Positions 46,342 to 56,599 are shown, counted from the first letter of the stretch. The stretch is DNA of 64,000 nt from Shewanella sp. MTB7 (GCF_027571385.1 NZ_CP085636.1:4530001-4594000); one strand, 5' to 3'. A program made the numbers and translations. The notes: generated by a model not told the origin, from the letters alone.

Positions 46342-47307
46342 TTAAAACTTGTGTTCTAATCCTAAACCTAAGAATTTGTCATCATTTTCAATATTGTCAT
46401 ATGAACGGTTCGAATAGAAAGCAAACAGCTTCGTCGGTTTACCTAACTTATAGTCACCACCGATTGACCAAGAATTACCTTTATCTTCCATATTTTGGTA
46501 CTGAGCTTTAAGTACTATGGCATCGATAGCATAGGCAGCGCTGAACAGATAACCAGTATAACTATCACCATTGTATGGGTTAACTTCTCCATCGCTATCT
46601 AGGGTATACACCTTCTCTTCCTGCTGATACATACCGCCAAGTACTAGGCCTGCAATCTTCCCTTGCACTGTAGCACGCGCTATTTGGTAACCTTTAACAT
46701 CTGAATCATAAGCGATAGATGCGTAGATTGGAGAACTCTTTAATTTAGCATCACCATACATAGCAGCTAAGCTGTAACCATCTTGCTTTAACTGGTCACT
46801 GTCTCCGCTAGCGGCATAGGTGACACCTAACTTAACGCCACTGAATGACGGCGAAAGATAAGTGGCTGTCTGAGCTAAACGACTCTCACCTTTAAACAAG
46901 TTTTTCAAGTCTGCAGAAAGGTCATTAAATTGATCTATTTTACCTTGAGATTGCTTAAGCATAGTATCATTACGACCAACAGATATGGCACCAAAATCTC
47001 CTCTTAACCCCACAAATTGATTGCGTGCCTTAAAGTTATTTTTAGTATCATCGCCGGTATCCACTTCATACTCTATGGTATAGAAAGCTTCCAATGAACT
47101 ACTTAACTCAAAAGCTCCCTTCACACCTAAGCGTGACGCATTACTTTGAATGGTCGTTTCTGACTCACCGTTGACATCATTAGATTGAGCCGTGACGTTT
47201 AACTTACCGTAAACCGTTAATGGCTCAGCAGCATTTGCTGAAGCTGAAGCCAAAGTCACAGTAGCAAGAGCGGAAGCAAATAGTGTTTTACAAAAAGTGT
47301 TCATCAT
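46342..47307 (-). CDS. outer-membrane general porin (trimeric, OmpC/PhoE-like)
   Basis: A 321-residue, 16-strand type porin. The first codons read Met-Met-Asn-Thr; the second ATG (47304) has the better distance from AAGGA and is the likelier start. Signal peptide to about residue 27 (ANA-AEPLTVYG). The mature protein starts LTVYGKLNVTAQ, has NQFVGLRGDFGAISVGRNDTMLKQ typical of the constriction-loop region, and ends in LGLEHKF with the terminal Phe needed for assembly. Its place upstream of phoB suggests use in phosphate uptake, though no full Pho box was found. The start region AATGATGAACA is complementary to the cores of the four small RNAs. Confidence 0.88.
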   Translation of the reverse strand: MMNTFCKTLFASALATVTLASASANAAEPLTVYGKLNVTAQSNDVNGESETTIQSNASRLGVKGAFELSSSLEAFYTIEYEVDTGDDTKNNFKARNQFVGLRGDFGAISVGRNDTMLKQSQGKIDQFNDLSADLKNLFKGESRLAQTATYLSPSFSGVKLGVTYAASGDSDQLKQDGYSLAAMYGDAKLKSSPIYASIAYDSDVKGYQIARATVQGKIAGLVLGGMYQQEEKVYTLDSDGEVNPYNGDSYTGYLFSAAYAIDAIVLKAQYQNMEDKGNSWSIGGDYKLGKPTKLFAFYSNRSYDNIENDDKFLGLGLEHKF

Positions 47308-47600
47308 TAAATCCTTTCGACGTATCAGTTCGTCTTTGGTTATTGGTTTGGACGCCGAGGAGTTTGCAAGTTTTATGTTGCAGTTTTATTTCAATAAGGT
47401 TCTGTTCTGCCCAAGTATCATTAATTTAATATTAATATTCACATCAATCCCTTTAACACCAAGGGATACAAGCTTAAAAAAACCTATATGACACTTTTGT
47501 GAAATATGCATTAGACCTGAAGTTAGATAACTATATTTACGGTTTACCCGAGCTCTGCAATCGCTTACACTGCGCCTTTAATTTTGATTGGGCGCTCACT

Positions 47601-48512
47601 ATGTGGTTTAAAAACCTGACTGTTTACCGTTTTAATAAACCTTTCTCTGTTGATCCTGAAGCGCTTGAGAAGTCATTGGAAGACTTCACCTTCTCTCCAT
47701 GTTCAAGCCAAGATATCAGCAAGTTCGGCTTCTCTAATGCCTTAGGTAAGAAAGGCATTTCATTGGTACACAGTGCGAGCGGTCGTCACCTTATTTGTGC
47801 CACGAAAGAAGATAAAATTCTTCCTAGCCAAGTGATAAAAGAAGCACTCGAAGATAAAGTGGCTCAAATCGAAGCCGAAGAAGATCGTAAATTGGCGAAG
47901 AAAGAAAAAGACGCAATGAAAGAGGAGATCATCATGACTCTACTTCCTCGCGCCTTCACAAAACGTAGCCAAATCCATGCCTTAATCATCCCTGAAATTG
48001 AAATAATTTTAGTCGACAGCTCAAGTGCTGCTAAATCTGAAGAGCTTTTGGCTCTGTTAAGAAAAGCCTTAGGTTCTCTACCTATCATTCCTTTGAGCTT
48101 TAAGACTCCTATTGAAACTCAGCTAACTGAATGGGTAAAAGGAAACTGCACACCAGCACCTTTCATCATGCAAGATGAGGCTGAGCTTAAGGCTGATTCT
48201 GATGAGGGTGGTATTGTTCGCTTTAAACAGCAGGATCTAACAGAAAATGAAGTCCTAGCTCATATCGAAGTCGGTAAGCAAGTTCATAAACTGGCACTAC
48301 ATTTCGGCCAATCAATCGCTTTCATACTGCAGTCTGATGCCGCTATCAAGCGCCTTAAGTTCTCTGAAGAGTTCCGAGCAGGTAATGACGAAGTCGGCAC
48401 TGAAGATCCAATGGCGCGTTTGGATGCTGACTTTGCACTTATGGGTAGTGAGCTTATTGCGCTGATGAACTCATTGGTGGAAGTCCTTGGCGGCGTAGAT
48501 GACACCATTTAG
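47601..48512 (+). CDS. rdgC: recombination-associated protein RdgC
   Basis: A 303-residue nucleoid-associated protein that forms a ring around double-stranded DNA and limits RecA access. The start at [11 protein letters not shown] is the conserved family start and gives exactly the E. coli length; upstream in-frame codons are not part of the gene. Family segments include [29 protein letters not shown] and [23 protein letters not shown]. No strong ribosome binding site precedes it. It stands alone with its own terminator. Confidence 0.92.
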   Translation: MWFKNLTVYRFNKPFSVDPEALEKSLEDFTFSPCSSQDISKFGFSNALGKKGISLVHSASGRHLICATKEDKILPSQVIKEALEDKVAQIEAEEDRKLAKKEKDAMKEEIIMTLLPRAFTKRSQIHALIIPEIEIILVDSSSAAKSEELLALLRKALGSLPIIPLSFKTPIETQLTEWVKGNCTPAPFIMQDEAELKADSDEGGIVRFKQQDLTENEVLAHIEVGKQVHKLALHFGQSIAFILQSDAAIKRLKFSEEFRAGNDEVGTEDPMARLDADFALMGSELIALMNSLVEVLGGVDDTI

Positions 48513-48539
48513 GTGCATTGGCTAGACTAGACAATAATA

Positions 48540-48566
48540 AAAAAGGCGCTAATTAGCGCTTTTTTA
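48540..48566 (+). terminator. intrinsic terminator of rdgC
   Basis: The palindrome GCGCTAATTAGCGC at 48546-48559 is flanked by A residues and followed by six T residues. Confidence 0.8.
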
Positions 48567-48624
48567 TTAGGCGCTGATTTATTGTCCTAAAGAGTTTGTC
48601 ACTCTCAAACGTTAATCATCCACC

Positions 48625-50418
48625 TTAAGCTTGCCCCTTATCATCGAAAGGCCAATCTATGCCAGACCAGGCCTTGAAGAAGGCTTTCTGATCATGACTC
48701 GGCTTCTTTACACTCACAAGCTTAAGTTTACCGCTTTGCACTTCGTCTAAGGTCAAAGACACAGATTTAAGCTTGTCGTCACTAAACAATGTCACCTCAA
48801 TTTCTACGCCTGGCTTAAAATCGTTAATACGCGCTTCAAATCCACCCGCTGTCACTTTAAGGCCGTTAATAGCAACTATTTCATCTCCCAACACAATGCC
48901 AGCTTTCCAAGCAGGACCTCCTCGTAACACCTGCTGTAATGTAAGCGACTCATCACTGGTTGTCATACCTGAGAAAGCGGTAACTTTTGAGTCCTCTCCA
49001 TAGCTCAGCTGTAAACCTGCTTGAGATAACAACTCAGGGAAACCTAAGGTTAACGGCGTATTCACATGCTCGTGCCACCAGTCGCTATAATCTTCACCCG
49101 TCAGTTGTTGTAAAATCTGCTGCACATCAGCAACCCCATAACCCACAGGGAGTTTATGATCACGATACAGCGCTTTATGCACATCGCGGTAGGAAGAGTT
49201 CAAATTCGTTTCATCTAGCAAAGAAAAATCTAATGCCATGGAAACCAGAAAGCCTTCGGAATAGATATTAGTACTGTGGTTAATCGAATAATCGCCACCT
49301 GTACTGGTCCATTGGTTAGCACTCGCTTCGGCGACTGACTGAACCTCACGCCCAGGGGTTAGCTCACTCTTTGCGATACGTTTAGCCAGATCCTCTAAAA
49401 ACTCCTGTGGGGTGATAACTCCGGCACGGAGCAATAACTGACTTTGAAAATAACTGGTCGAACCTTCAGCAATCCATAATAGCTCGCTGATATTCTCTTG
49501 CTGATAATCATATGGAACCAAGCCCTGAGGTCGATAAGCCTTCACATTCCAAGTATGAATAAACTCATGGGAGGCCGTTTTGATAAAGCCTAGATAATCT
49601 TCACGCTCACGATAACTAAATCTTGGTCGTTGAATAATGGTTGAATTAAGGTGCTCTGTTGCCCCACTCGCACCACTGGTCGCGTGGACCATATAGACAT
49701 ACCGTTCAAAAGGGTAACCATCCCATATAACATCGGCCTCACCACTGAGTTTGGTCAGATCGGTCACCATCTTCTCTACGTCATAATTCCCTTCGCCCCA
49801 GATCACCAGTTCATAATCACGACCGTCGGCAGAGAAGCGTCGGTGTTGGTTTATTCCTGTCTCGATTGGAGAGTCGACAAGTACATCATAGTTATCGGCA
49901 ACAAATGTGTTGGCGAGTTCACCTGAATTCATCCCTGAATAACTACGCCAAGTCGATGGCACATTCATCTCGACACTTATGGGCTCATCTCTAAATTCTG
50001 GACTGTATACAAAAGCGCCGCTGGCGTCGATAAAGGCATGGCTGGCATCGATATGTCCCACTCTCTGCCCAAGCTTATTTAAGTAGAGCTGATAGCTAAT
50101 GGATACGGCTGAGGGTTGGCTGAGCGAGATTGTCCATTCGCCATTGGCAGTTCGGGACACGGGTAACTCAGCCCCGCTATCATCTTTAGCACTGAAATAT
50201 CTAATTGAATCGGCCAAGGGTAACACTTGATATTTACCGGTTCTCCACACTGGAAGTTGAACGTTAAGTTGTGATGCTTTCGATAAAGGAAAGTCAACGT
50301 TGACGAGGGCCAAATGATGCTGAGGTTGGGTCAAATCTATTCGATAATTGACGTCGGCGAGGGTTGGGATGGAAAAAAGCAGGCTAAAGGTTAACATTGA
50401 TGGAATGGCAGATTTCAC
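48625..50418 (-). CDS. secreted M61-family (glycyl aminopeptidase) protease with PDZ domain
   Basis: A 597-residue protein that starts at GTG, with AGGA eight bases upstream. Signal peptide about 1-21. A beta-rich N-terminal domain (about 25-190) precedes the thermolysin-like domain with His284-Glu285-x-x-His288 in SHEFIHTWNVKAYRP and the third ligand in LLWIAEGSTSYF. A PDZ domain closes the protein (about 485-570, LRGGPAWKAGIVLGDEIVAINGLKV). M61 enzymes prefer N-terminal Gly or Ala. It probably works in the periplasm. Confidence 0.88.
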   Translation of the reverse strand: MKSAIPSMLTFSLLFSIPTLADVNYRIDLTQPQHHLALVNVDFPLSKASQLNVQLPVWRTGKYQVLPLADSIRYFSAKDDSGAELPVSRTANGEWTISLSQPSAVSISYQLYLNKLGQRVGHIDASHAFIDASGAFVYSPEFRDEPISVEMNVPSTWRSYSGMNSGELANTFVADNYDVLVDSPIETGINQHRRFSADGRDYELVIWGEGNYDVEKMVTDLTKLSGEADVIWDGYPFERYVYMVHATSGASGATEHLNSTIIQRPRFSYREREDYLGFIKTASHEFIHTWNVKAYRPQGLVPYDYQQENISELLWIAEGSTSYFQSQLLLRAGVITPQEFLEDLAKRIAKSELTPGREVQSVAEASANQWTSTGGDYSINHSTNIYSEGFLVSMALDFSLLDETNLNSSYRDVHKALYRDHKLPVGYGVADVQQILQQLTGEDYSDWWHEHVNTPLTLGFPELLSQAGLQLSYGEDSKVTAFSGMTTSDESLTLQQVLRGGPAWKAGIVLGDEIVAINGLKVTAGGFEARINDFKPGVEIEVTLFSDDKLKSVSLTLDEVQSGKLKLVSVKKPSHDQKAFFKAWSGIDWPFDDKGQA

Positions 50419-50781
50419 TCTTTCGTCCTTTTGTTATTATTTTTAGGTGATTTCGTTTGCGAGTATAACACCTAAATAATGACAGTTAGCCGCTCTCGTT
50501 ACAGGTGTTCATTAAACCTGAACGACTTGGATGTACCTACTTTTAAGCGAAGGAATGAGAGAGGGGGATTACTTAAGGAAAAAGCCAACGGGGATAAACC
50601 CATAGATGCATCCCAAGTCGCACCAACAAAACAATTTCAATGTTTAAGCTAAAAATTATAGAAATTAGATGCTTAAGTCGCTATATTTAAAATGGCATTT
50701 GCACTCTAAAGAGATTGCTATAACATTATATGAAAGTTATCCCTTTCTATTTTGCCTTAAACAAGTAGGACATAGTTTATA
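50419..50781. other. divergent promoter region, M61 peptidase / diguanylate cyclase
   Basis: 363 bp with no supported gene, repeat or RNA. It separates divergent genes and should contain both promoters. Confidence 0.45.
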
Positions 50782-52338
50782 ATGAAGGATTCAATGGCCA
50801 GCGTTTCTCAGGTCAACTTATTAAAGCAAAAACTTCACCTCGCCAAAATAGCTCTCACCGAGCTTGCTGAAGAGCGAAATGAGAAATTACAAACGCTATT
50901 GCAATTTGTTGGTCATTTAAGCCTCGCCTGCAAAGGGCAAAATATAGAGCTGGATAATAAATTAGCTAAACTAAGGCATCTATTTACTAAGTTTGAAAAT
51001 GTTGAAGAAGCCCTTCCCGAATTAGTCGAAGTCGAACACTTGTTAAAGCAGCAATATAATCATGTCATGGTTCAGCTCGAAGACAGCCGTGTTGGCCTTT
51101 CCCGGGTTATACGTCAGATCCAACGAATTGAATCCGCTCCGGACAAAATAAAAAAAGAGATTAACTACTTCAAAAAGGACTTAGCAAAGCCGTTTCATAC
51201 CTTCTGGGATTACATACCGAAAGTAGAACAACTGGTTGGATTTTATGAAAGCATACTAGAAGACCAACTGAATCAAGGTGAAGCGATTATCGTTTCTCCT
51301 AAGCATCGTCAGTTAGCTCACGAACTTTCGCAGATGATCTCTGAAATTGAATTTAGAAAGCATCAAAGAGATCAGGTTCTCACCGTTAAAGAGAATCTCA
51401 GTAAAGATATCGAAGTTGATGGATTAATTGATGCGTACCAAACAATTTTAACACTGTTGTTAGACAATATTGCCCGTGAAAAATCAGCCTCTCAAGAGTT
51501 TCTTTATACGCTCAATGACTCACTTACCGCAGTTCGGGAAGTTGTCACAGATTCATACAATAACAACCAACGTAGTTTGCAACTTAAAAAACAAATTAAC
51601 CGTGAGATCCATTCACGAGTTGATAATGTTGGTGAAGCCATAGTAGAAATTGATGACATTCATAGCCTAAAATCACAAGTGACAGAACAACTTGCCTCTA
51701 TCAGAGCTTCATTAGAACGCAAAGAAGCGCTGGAAGAGCGGGAGCAAATTCTGCTCAAAAAATCAATGGAAACATTGAGAAAAGAAGTTAATGAACTAGG
51801 AAAAGAAGCGGCTTCCTATAAAGAACGCTTATTTGAACAGCAAAAAATCAACTTATTAGATTCACTCACTCAATTACCCAATCGTGCTGCACTAGAAGAG
51901 CGAATGGATCAAGAATTTAGAAATTTTCAACGCCAAAAACAACCATTGTGGGTTGCTGTGGCGGACATTGACCACTTCAAGAACATCAATGATAGTTTTG
52001 GTCATAGTACAGGAGATAAAACACTCCAAGTCATTGCCATGGCTCTAAAAAATTCTCTAAGAGATACAGAATTTGTTGCTCGATATGGTGGAGAAGAGTT
52101 TGTCCTGCTCATACCGGAAGTGAATGCTACCGATATAGAACAATTGCTAAACAGAGTGAGAGAGAAAATAAAAAGTATTCCGTTTAAGTTTAAAAATCAG
52201 AGAATTACAGTTACAGTATCTATAGGTGCTGCACAGATTTTAGATAATGAGCTTATCAATGAAACCTTTGATCGAGCAGATGCAGCACTTTACCGAGCTA
52301 AACATGAAAGCAGAGACAGAGTCATCATTGACGTGTAA
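50782..52338 (+). CDS. cytoplasmic coiled-coil GGDEF diguanylate cyclase
   Basis: A 518-residue protein without membrane segments. Residues 1-330 are helical with a long coiled coil near 290-345. The GGDEF domain (about 350-515) begins DSLTQLPNRAALEER and has an intact signature RYGGEEF at 434-440, so c-di-GMP synthesis is expected. The inhibitory site, usually R-x-x-D, reads RDTE, which may weaken feedback inhibition. A second ATG four codons in has a closer AAGGA and could be the true start. It lies 101 bp before ppnN on the same strand. Confidence 0.88.
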   Translation: MKDSMASVSQVNLLKQKLHLAKIALTELAEERNEKLQTLLQFVGHLSLACKGQNIELDNKLAKLRHLFTKFENVEEALPELVEVEHLLKQQYNHVMVQLEDSRVGLSRVIRQIQRIESAPDKIKKEINYFKKDLAKPFHTFWDYIPKVEQLVGFYESILEDQLNQGEAIIVSPKHRQLAHELSQMISEIEFRKHQRDQVLTVKENLSKDIEVDGLIDAYQTILTLLLDNIAREKSASQEFLYTLNDSLTAVREVVTDSYNNNQRSLQLKKQINREIHSRVDNVGEAIVEIDDIHSLKSQVTEQLASIRASLERKEALEEREQILLKKSMETLRKEVNELGKEAASYKERLFEQQKINLLDSLTQLPNRAALEERMDQEFRNFQRQKQPLWVAVADIDHFKNINDSFGHSTGDKTLQVIAMALKNSLRDTEFVARYGGEEFVLLIPEVNATDIEQLLNRVREKIKSIPFKFKNQRITVTVSIGAAQILDNELINETFDRADAALYRAKHESRDRVIIDV

Positions 52339-52439
52339 GCCTATGGCGTTCGCATATTCAACACATTAGGCTCGACACCTTTACAACAAGGTGTCTTTAC
52401 AACACATTCTTGAACTCAAGTCAGAGCTAAGGAGTTGTT

Positions 52440-53792
52440 ATGATAGTAAATGTCAGTCCTCGAGGTAGCATGGATCAGCTTTCTCAACTGGAAGTAGATC
52501 GCCTCAAACAAAACTCGACAAGTGAACTTTATCAACTTTACCGCAGTTGTTCACTCGCAGTACTTGCCTCTGGCTTGCAGAGTGATAACGCTGAAAATCT
52601 CTTTGAACAATTCAAAGATTTCAATATCAATGTGCTCCGCCGTGAACGCGGCATTAAAATCGAACTCATCAATCCCCCTGAAGCCGCCTTTGTTGACGGC
52701 AAAATTATTGTTGGGATCCAAGAACATCTATTTGCCGTATTACGTGACATTGTTTTTCTCAGCGATAGATACGACAATCTCAAAAATATCAACCTGACTA
52801 ATCCAAGTCACATCACCAATGTAGTCTTCGATATTTTGAGAAATGGTCGAGCGATGCCTCTTGAGGATCCCAGTATCGTAGTCTGTTGGGGAGGGCACAG
52901 TATCAATGATACCGAGTTCCATTATACCCAAGAAGTGGGTTATGAATTGGGACTGCGTGAAATGAACATCTGCACCGGCTGTGGACCCGGTGCCATGGAA
53001 GGACCGATGAAAGGGGCTACCATTGGGCATGCCAAACAGCGCATAAGTAAGGCACGTTATATCGGTCTCACAGAGCCAAGTATTATCGCCGCAGAGCCAC
53101 CAAATCAAATCGTTAATGAACTCGTCATATTGCCCGATATTGAGAAGCGACTCGAAGCCTTTGTGCGTCTTGGTCACGGTATTGTCATCTTCCCCGGCGG
53201 AGCTGGTACGGCAGAAGAACTGCTCTACCTGTTAGGCATATTGCTTAATAAAGAGAATCAAGGTATTCCATTCCCATTAGTGCTTACAGGGCCTAAAGAT
53301 AGTGCTGATTACTTCTTGAGGATCGATGAATTTATTGCCGCAACATTAGGTGAAGAAGCTCAAAACAAATATGAAATAATCATCGATGATCCTGTTCGTG
53401 TCGCTCGGATTATGAGCCATGGTATGGATATCGTTAAAGATCACAGGAAAACATCAGGTGACTCTTTTCAATATAACTGGTCACTGAAAATAGAGCCCGA
53501 CTTCCAGCTTCCTTTTGATCCAACCCATGAAATGATGGGTAACCTCAACTTACATTTCCAATCTGATAAGGCTGAGCTTGCTGCAAACTTAAGACGAGCA
53601 TTTTCAGGTATTGTCGCAGGTAATGTGAAGATGGAAACCATTAAGAATGTCGTCGAACATGGACCATTTGAACTTAATGGTGACAAAACTATGATGACAT
53701 TAATGGATAAGCTGCTGAAGGCTTTCGTTAAACAACAAAGAATGAAGCTCCCAGGAAGCAAATATGTACCTTGTTATAAAATAAATACCTAA
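52440..53792 (+). CDS. ppnN: nucleotide 5'-monophosphate nucleosidase PpnN
   Basis: A 450-residue homologue of E. coli PpnN (YgdH), which splits purine and pyrimidine monophosphates into base and ribose 5-phosphate and is controlled by (p)ppGpp. An N-terminal regulatory domain (about 1-130) precedes a Rossmann-like LOG-type catalytic domain with [14 protein letters not shown] and the signature [18 protein letters not shown]. The C-terminus is also conserved. AGGAG seven bases before the ATG supports the start. xni follows 99 bp downstream on the same strand, close to it as in enterobacteria. Confidence 0.93.
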   Translation: MIVNVSPRGSMDQLSQLEVDRLKQNSTSELYQLYRSCSLAVLASGLQSDNAENLFEQFKDFNINVLRRERGIKIELINPPEAAFVDGKIIVGIQEHLFAVLRDIVFLSDRYDNLKNINLTNPSHITNVVFDILRNGRAMPLEDPSIVVCWGGHSINDTEFHYTQEVGYELGLREMNICTGCGPGAMEGPMKGATIGHAKQRISKARYIGLTEPSIIAAEPPNQIVNELVILPDIEKRLEAFVRLGHGIVIFPGGAGTAEELLYLLGILLNKENQGIPFPLVLTGPKDSADYFLRIDEFIAATLGEEAQNKYEIIIDDPVRVARIMSHGMDIVKDHRKTSGDSFQYNWSLKIEPDFQLPFDPTHEMMGNLNLHFQSDKAELAANLRRAFSGIVAGNVKMETIKNVVEHGPFELNGDKTMMTLMDKLLKAFVKQQRMKLPGSKYVPCYKINT

Positions 53793-53891
53793 ATAAGCAC
53801 ATATATCGAGTATTAACCTGCATATTAGGCTAATACTCGGTATGCTTAAATTCAGTTAACTCATTCGATAAGACAACTCTCGCGGCGACTC

Positions 53892-54650
53892 ATGAACACT
53901 TTTTTAATCATAGATGGCCTAAACTTAGTACGCCGCATCCACGCAGCTCAACCTAATGAAAATGATGTTAATGGCTTGGATACGCGTGTAGGTTCTGCCT
54001 GTAAGAAGTTACTAAAATATCATCAACCCACCCATGTTGCAGTAGTATGGGATGGCGATGCCACCTCTTGGCGAAAGTCTCTATTTGAAGATTATAAAAA
54101 AGGCAGAAAGCCAATGCCTGAAGCGCTGGCGAATACACTACCAGCGTTGAAGTCCTACCTCAGTGAGCTCAATGTAAACTCAATTAATGCTGAATCAGAA
54201 GCTGATGATGTTATTGCTACTCTGGCCACTAAGCTGGTTCAAAGCCAAGGTAAAGCCATTATTGTTTCCACTGACAAAGGCTTTACACAATTAACTCATC
54301 CTAATATCGAGCGCTGGGATCATTTTAATCAAGCCTATATTACCATTGAGCAAAGAGAGGAAAAACTCGGCGTTGAACGCCGTCAGTTTATCGATTATTT
54401 AGCACTTGCTGGCGATAGTGGCAATAAGATCCCTGGTGTACCGGGAATAGGCCCAAAATCAGCAACTGAATTACTAAAAATATTCCGTTCTCTGACAAAT
54501 ATCTACGGATCTTTAGATAAAGTTGGCGCTAAACAAGCCAAGAAACTCGAAGATGGAAAACAGATGGCGAGAATGAGCTATAAACTAGTACAACTGCAAA
54601 CTGATATTCCATTGAACACCCATTTAAGTCAATTTAGACTCCCCCATTAA
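53892..54650 (+). CDS. xni: flap endonuclease-like protein Xni (exonuclease IX)
   Basis: A 252-residue protein of the 5'-3' exonuclease/flap endonuclease family. Visible parts are the N-terminal FLIIDGLNLVRRIHAAQ, the AVVWDGDATSWRKSLFEDYKKGRKPMP helical arch region, ESEADDVIATLATKL with clustered acids, and the helix-hairpin-helix DNA-binding segment GVPGIGPKSATELLKIF. Xni resembles the nuclease part of DNA polymerase I and acts on branched DNA. No strong ribosome binding site precedes the ATG. It ends 156 bp before the DUF3192 gene. Confidence 0.9.
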   Translation: MNTFLIIDGLNLVRRIHAAQPNENDVNGLDTRVGSACKKLLKYHQPTHVAVVWDGDATSWRKSLFEDYKKGRKPMPEALANTLPALKSYLSELNVNSINAESEADDVIATLATKLVQSQGKAIIVSTDKGFTQLTHPNIERWDHFNQAYITIEQREEKLGVERRQFIDYLALAGDSGNKIPGVPGIGPKSATELLKIFRSLTNIYGSLDKVGAKQAKKLEDGKQMARMSYKLVQLQTDIPLNTHLSQFRLPH

Positions 54651-54805
54651 ATCATCGTAAGTTTCAAGTAAGATAAAGATTGGACTTGTAAATATCATGT
54701 TACCGATTTAACATTTACCTACTTGAGCGAGAAAGGTATATTGATACACTTGATATCCCCATTCATATTTAGCTTTTGCTTAAACCTGAAGGATCCTGTG
54801 CATAG

Positions 54806-55201
54806 ATGAAATCTAAACTCCCCGTGATTGTCGGTTCTATTTTTGCTGCTTATCTCGCTTTTGTTATCGTGGTCGTTGTTATGTACGACCCAACGCCAGA
54901 TGAGATGGACTGGGAAGATAGGCAAACCTATATTAATGAAAAGCTAACTGAAATAACCTTGGGACAGTCATTAGCCCAAATTAAAACACTTTTAGGCAGC
55001 GCTGATTTCAGCGAAGCCAGAATCGCTGATGAAAACACGATACAAGTACTTTTCTACCGCACTCACCACATGAAGTCTGATGGTGAAACCACCCGAGATG
55101 AATGCACCCCCTTACTGTTTAAAGATCAAAAGCTCATCGCTTGGGGAGAAGGCACTTACCAACAATATCTCACTAATGAAAATGCAAAAAATACATTTTA
55201 A
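54806..55201 (+). CDS. DUF3192-family membrane-anchored protein
   Basis: A 131-residue protein with one N-terminal transmembrane helix (about 6-27) and a soluble domain (about 40-125) that starts ITLGQSLAQIKTLLGSADFSEA, a SmpA/OmlA-like beginning, and ends in TPLLFKDQKLIAWGEGTYQQYL. DUF3192 is known mainly from Shewanella and Vibrio, without an assigned function. The helix may be an uncleaved signal. It could be co-transcribed with xni. Confidence 0.75.
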   Translation: MKSKLPVIVGSIFAAYLAFVIVVVVMYDPTPDEMDWEDRQTYINEKLTEITLGQSLAQIKTLLGSADFSEARIADENTIQVLFYRTHHMKSDGETTRDECTPLLFKDQKLIAWGEGTYQQYLTNENAKNTF

Positions 55202-55376
55202 AAAGTAAGACAATCTTTCTCTCTTTCAGGTTCACATGGCGACATGAGCAAACAGTTCCGCTTCTGGTAATCTATGAGTACTTGATGCCCATAATGTTGC
55301 AACAGTGTCAGCACGGTTCTCGGCGTTGTTATCTTTGGGATTTTTAGCATAAATAACACACATTTTTACGATTAAA

Positions 55377-55873
55377 TTATCTGCCACCAGCAAGATCAAT
55401 GAACGTACCAGTGACATAAGAAGCTTCATCCGAGAGTAACCAAGCGATAGCTGCTGCAACTTCCTCTGGTTCGCCGCCTCTTTGCATTGGGATCTGTGGT
55501 GAAAGACACTTCACTCTATCAGGCTCACCGCCATCGGCATGCATTTCAGTGTGAATAAATCCAGGTCTGACACTGTTCACCCTAATGCTATCTGCGGCTG
55601 TAATATCCCAGCATTATTCACTAATGCGGTTATCTTGCCTAAGTGCTCATCTAGGTAATGGAACATAGCCACGACTTCAGATTCTATTGATACATCAGCT
55701 TGAATAGCCAGAGCACGGCAACCTTGAGCTTGCAGTTGATCCACTAGCGCCTCAGCAGTTGCACTATTTTGTTTATAATTAACACCAATTGAATATCCAA
55801 GATCAGCGAGATGTTTAGCCGTTGCTGCGCCAATTCCGCGTCCTCCGCCGGTGATCAATGCCACTTTATCCAT
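55377..55873 (-). pseudogene. ygfF: YgfF-like short-chain dehydrogenase, internal deletion
   Basis: Two fragments of one SDR gene lie in different frames. The first (55577-55873) has the cofactor motif TGGGRGIG and ends after VNNAGILQPQ. The second (55377 to about 55600) resumes at DSIRVNSVRPGFIHTEMHADGGEPDRV and runs to the normal end VTGTFIDLAGGR. About 85-90 residues are missing between them, including the catalytic Tyr-x3-Lys, and the frames do not match, so the gene is dead. E. coli YgfF, which I recall as about 247 residues, matches both parts closely. No repeat or IS is seen at the junction. Confidence 0.8.
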
Positions 55874-55920
55874 ACCAGCCCCTCTGAGTTTGCCCTAGGC
55901 AACGTTCATAAATGATTAAC

Positions 55921-56388
55921 TCATATCCAACGTCTTACCTTCTCCTGATAACGCAGATATTCGTCACCAAACTTACGCGTGAGATAAGCCTCTTCAGGTT
56001 TAATAGCTACGTAATACACACCAATACAGGAGGGCAATACGCTGGAGATAAGCCATACATCACTGAAATATAAACCTAAGCCCACAGGAACCGTGCAAAA
56101 AGCCAGATAGATAGGATTTCGAGAATAGGCGTAAACACCGGTCTTAATAATGGAAGAGGTGGGTTGCCAAGGTTCTACTGCAGTTTTAGCTGTTTTGAAT
56201 TGATATAGCAGATACAGTAACAAGGTCACCCCAACCATTAGCAGAGCTAAACCCAAGTAGGTAATGGGTGCAGAAAAAGTCAGCTCAATGGGCGAAAACA
56301 CGCTATTAAGATAAGCCAACAGCATAAACAAAATAAATATCACCGGTGGGGGAATTTTAACGCCTGGTCCATTAACATCCTTCTCCAT
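55921..56388 (-). CDS. isoprenylcysteine carboxyl methyltransferase-like membrane protein
   Basis: A 155-residue protein with four hydrophobic segments (about 13-32, 38-65, 88-105 and 108-128). The C-terminal half has the phospholipid/isoprenylcysteine methyltransferase signature: GVYAYSRNPIYLAF followed by EEAYLTRKFGDEYLRYQEKVRRWI, which binds SAM. Bacterial members methylate lipids or other small substrates at the membrane; the target here is not known. It stands next to the ygfF pseudogene on the same strand. Confidence 0.75.
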   Translation of the reverse strand: MEKDVNGPGVKIPPPVIFILFMLLAYLNSVFSPIELTFSAPITYLGLALLMVGVTLLLYLLYQFKTAKTAVEPWQPTSSIIKTGVYAYSRNPIYLAFCTVPVGLGLYFSDVWLISSVLPSCIGVYYVAIKPEEAYLTRKFGDEYLRYQEKVRRWI

Positions 56389-56523
56389 TAATCTCTCCTT
56401 GATATAACTAAGTATGGATACTCACAATGGTGAATATCCATGACCGTGAATCGAAAACTTCAAATTAGACTACGCATAAACAACTTAAATCACAAGCAGC
56501 TAAAGTAAAATGTTCAAGGTAAT

Positions 56524-56559
56524 AAAAAAGCCAAGTAAATTGAAATTACTCGGCTTTTT
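56524..56559 (-). terminator. intrinsic terminator of the S9 peptidase gene
   Basis: On the minus strand AAAGCC...GGCTTT with an inner TAA/TTA pair forms an interrupted stem followed by T residues, 40 nt after the stop. Confidence 0.7.
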
Positions 56560-56599
56560 CAAATAACTCGACGCGGTTCGTCGCTGTCAGTATTGAAGC

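Noticed and set aside
47465..47495. Pho box in front of the porin gene
   Set aside because: Only one TGTCAT half-site is visible on the minus strand, with no second repeat at the right distance.
47499..47600. 34-residue N-terminal extension of RdgC
   Set aside because: The conserved family start is MWFKNL at 47601 and gives the normal 303-residue length; the upstream codons do not resemble any RdgC.
55232..55459. 75-codon minus-strand frame at the end of the ygfF remnant
   Set aside because: It overlaps the better-supported SDR remnant in another frame, lacks start signals and shows no domain I recognise.
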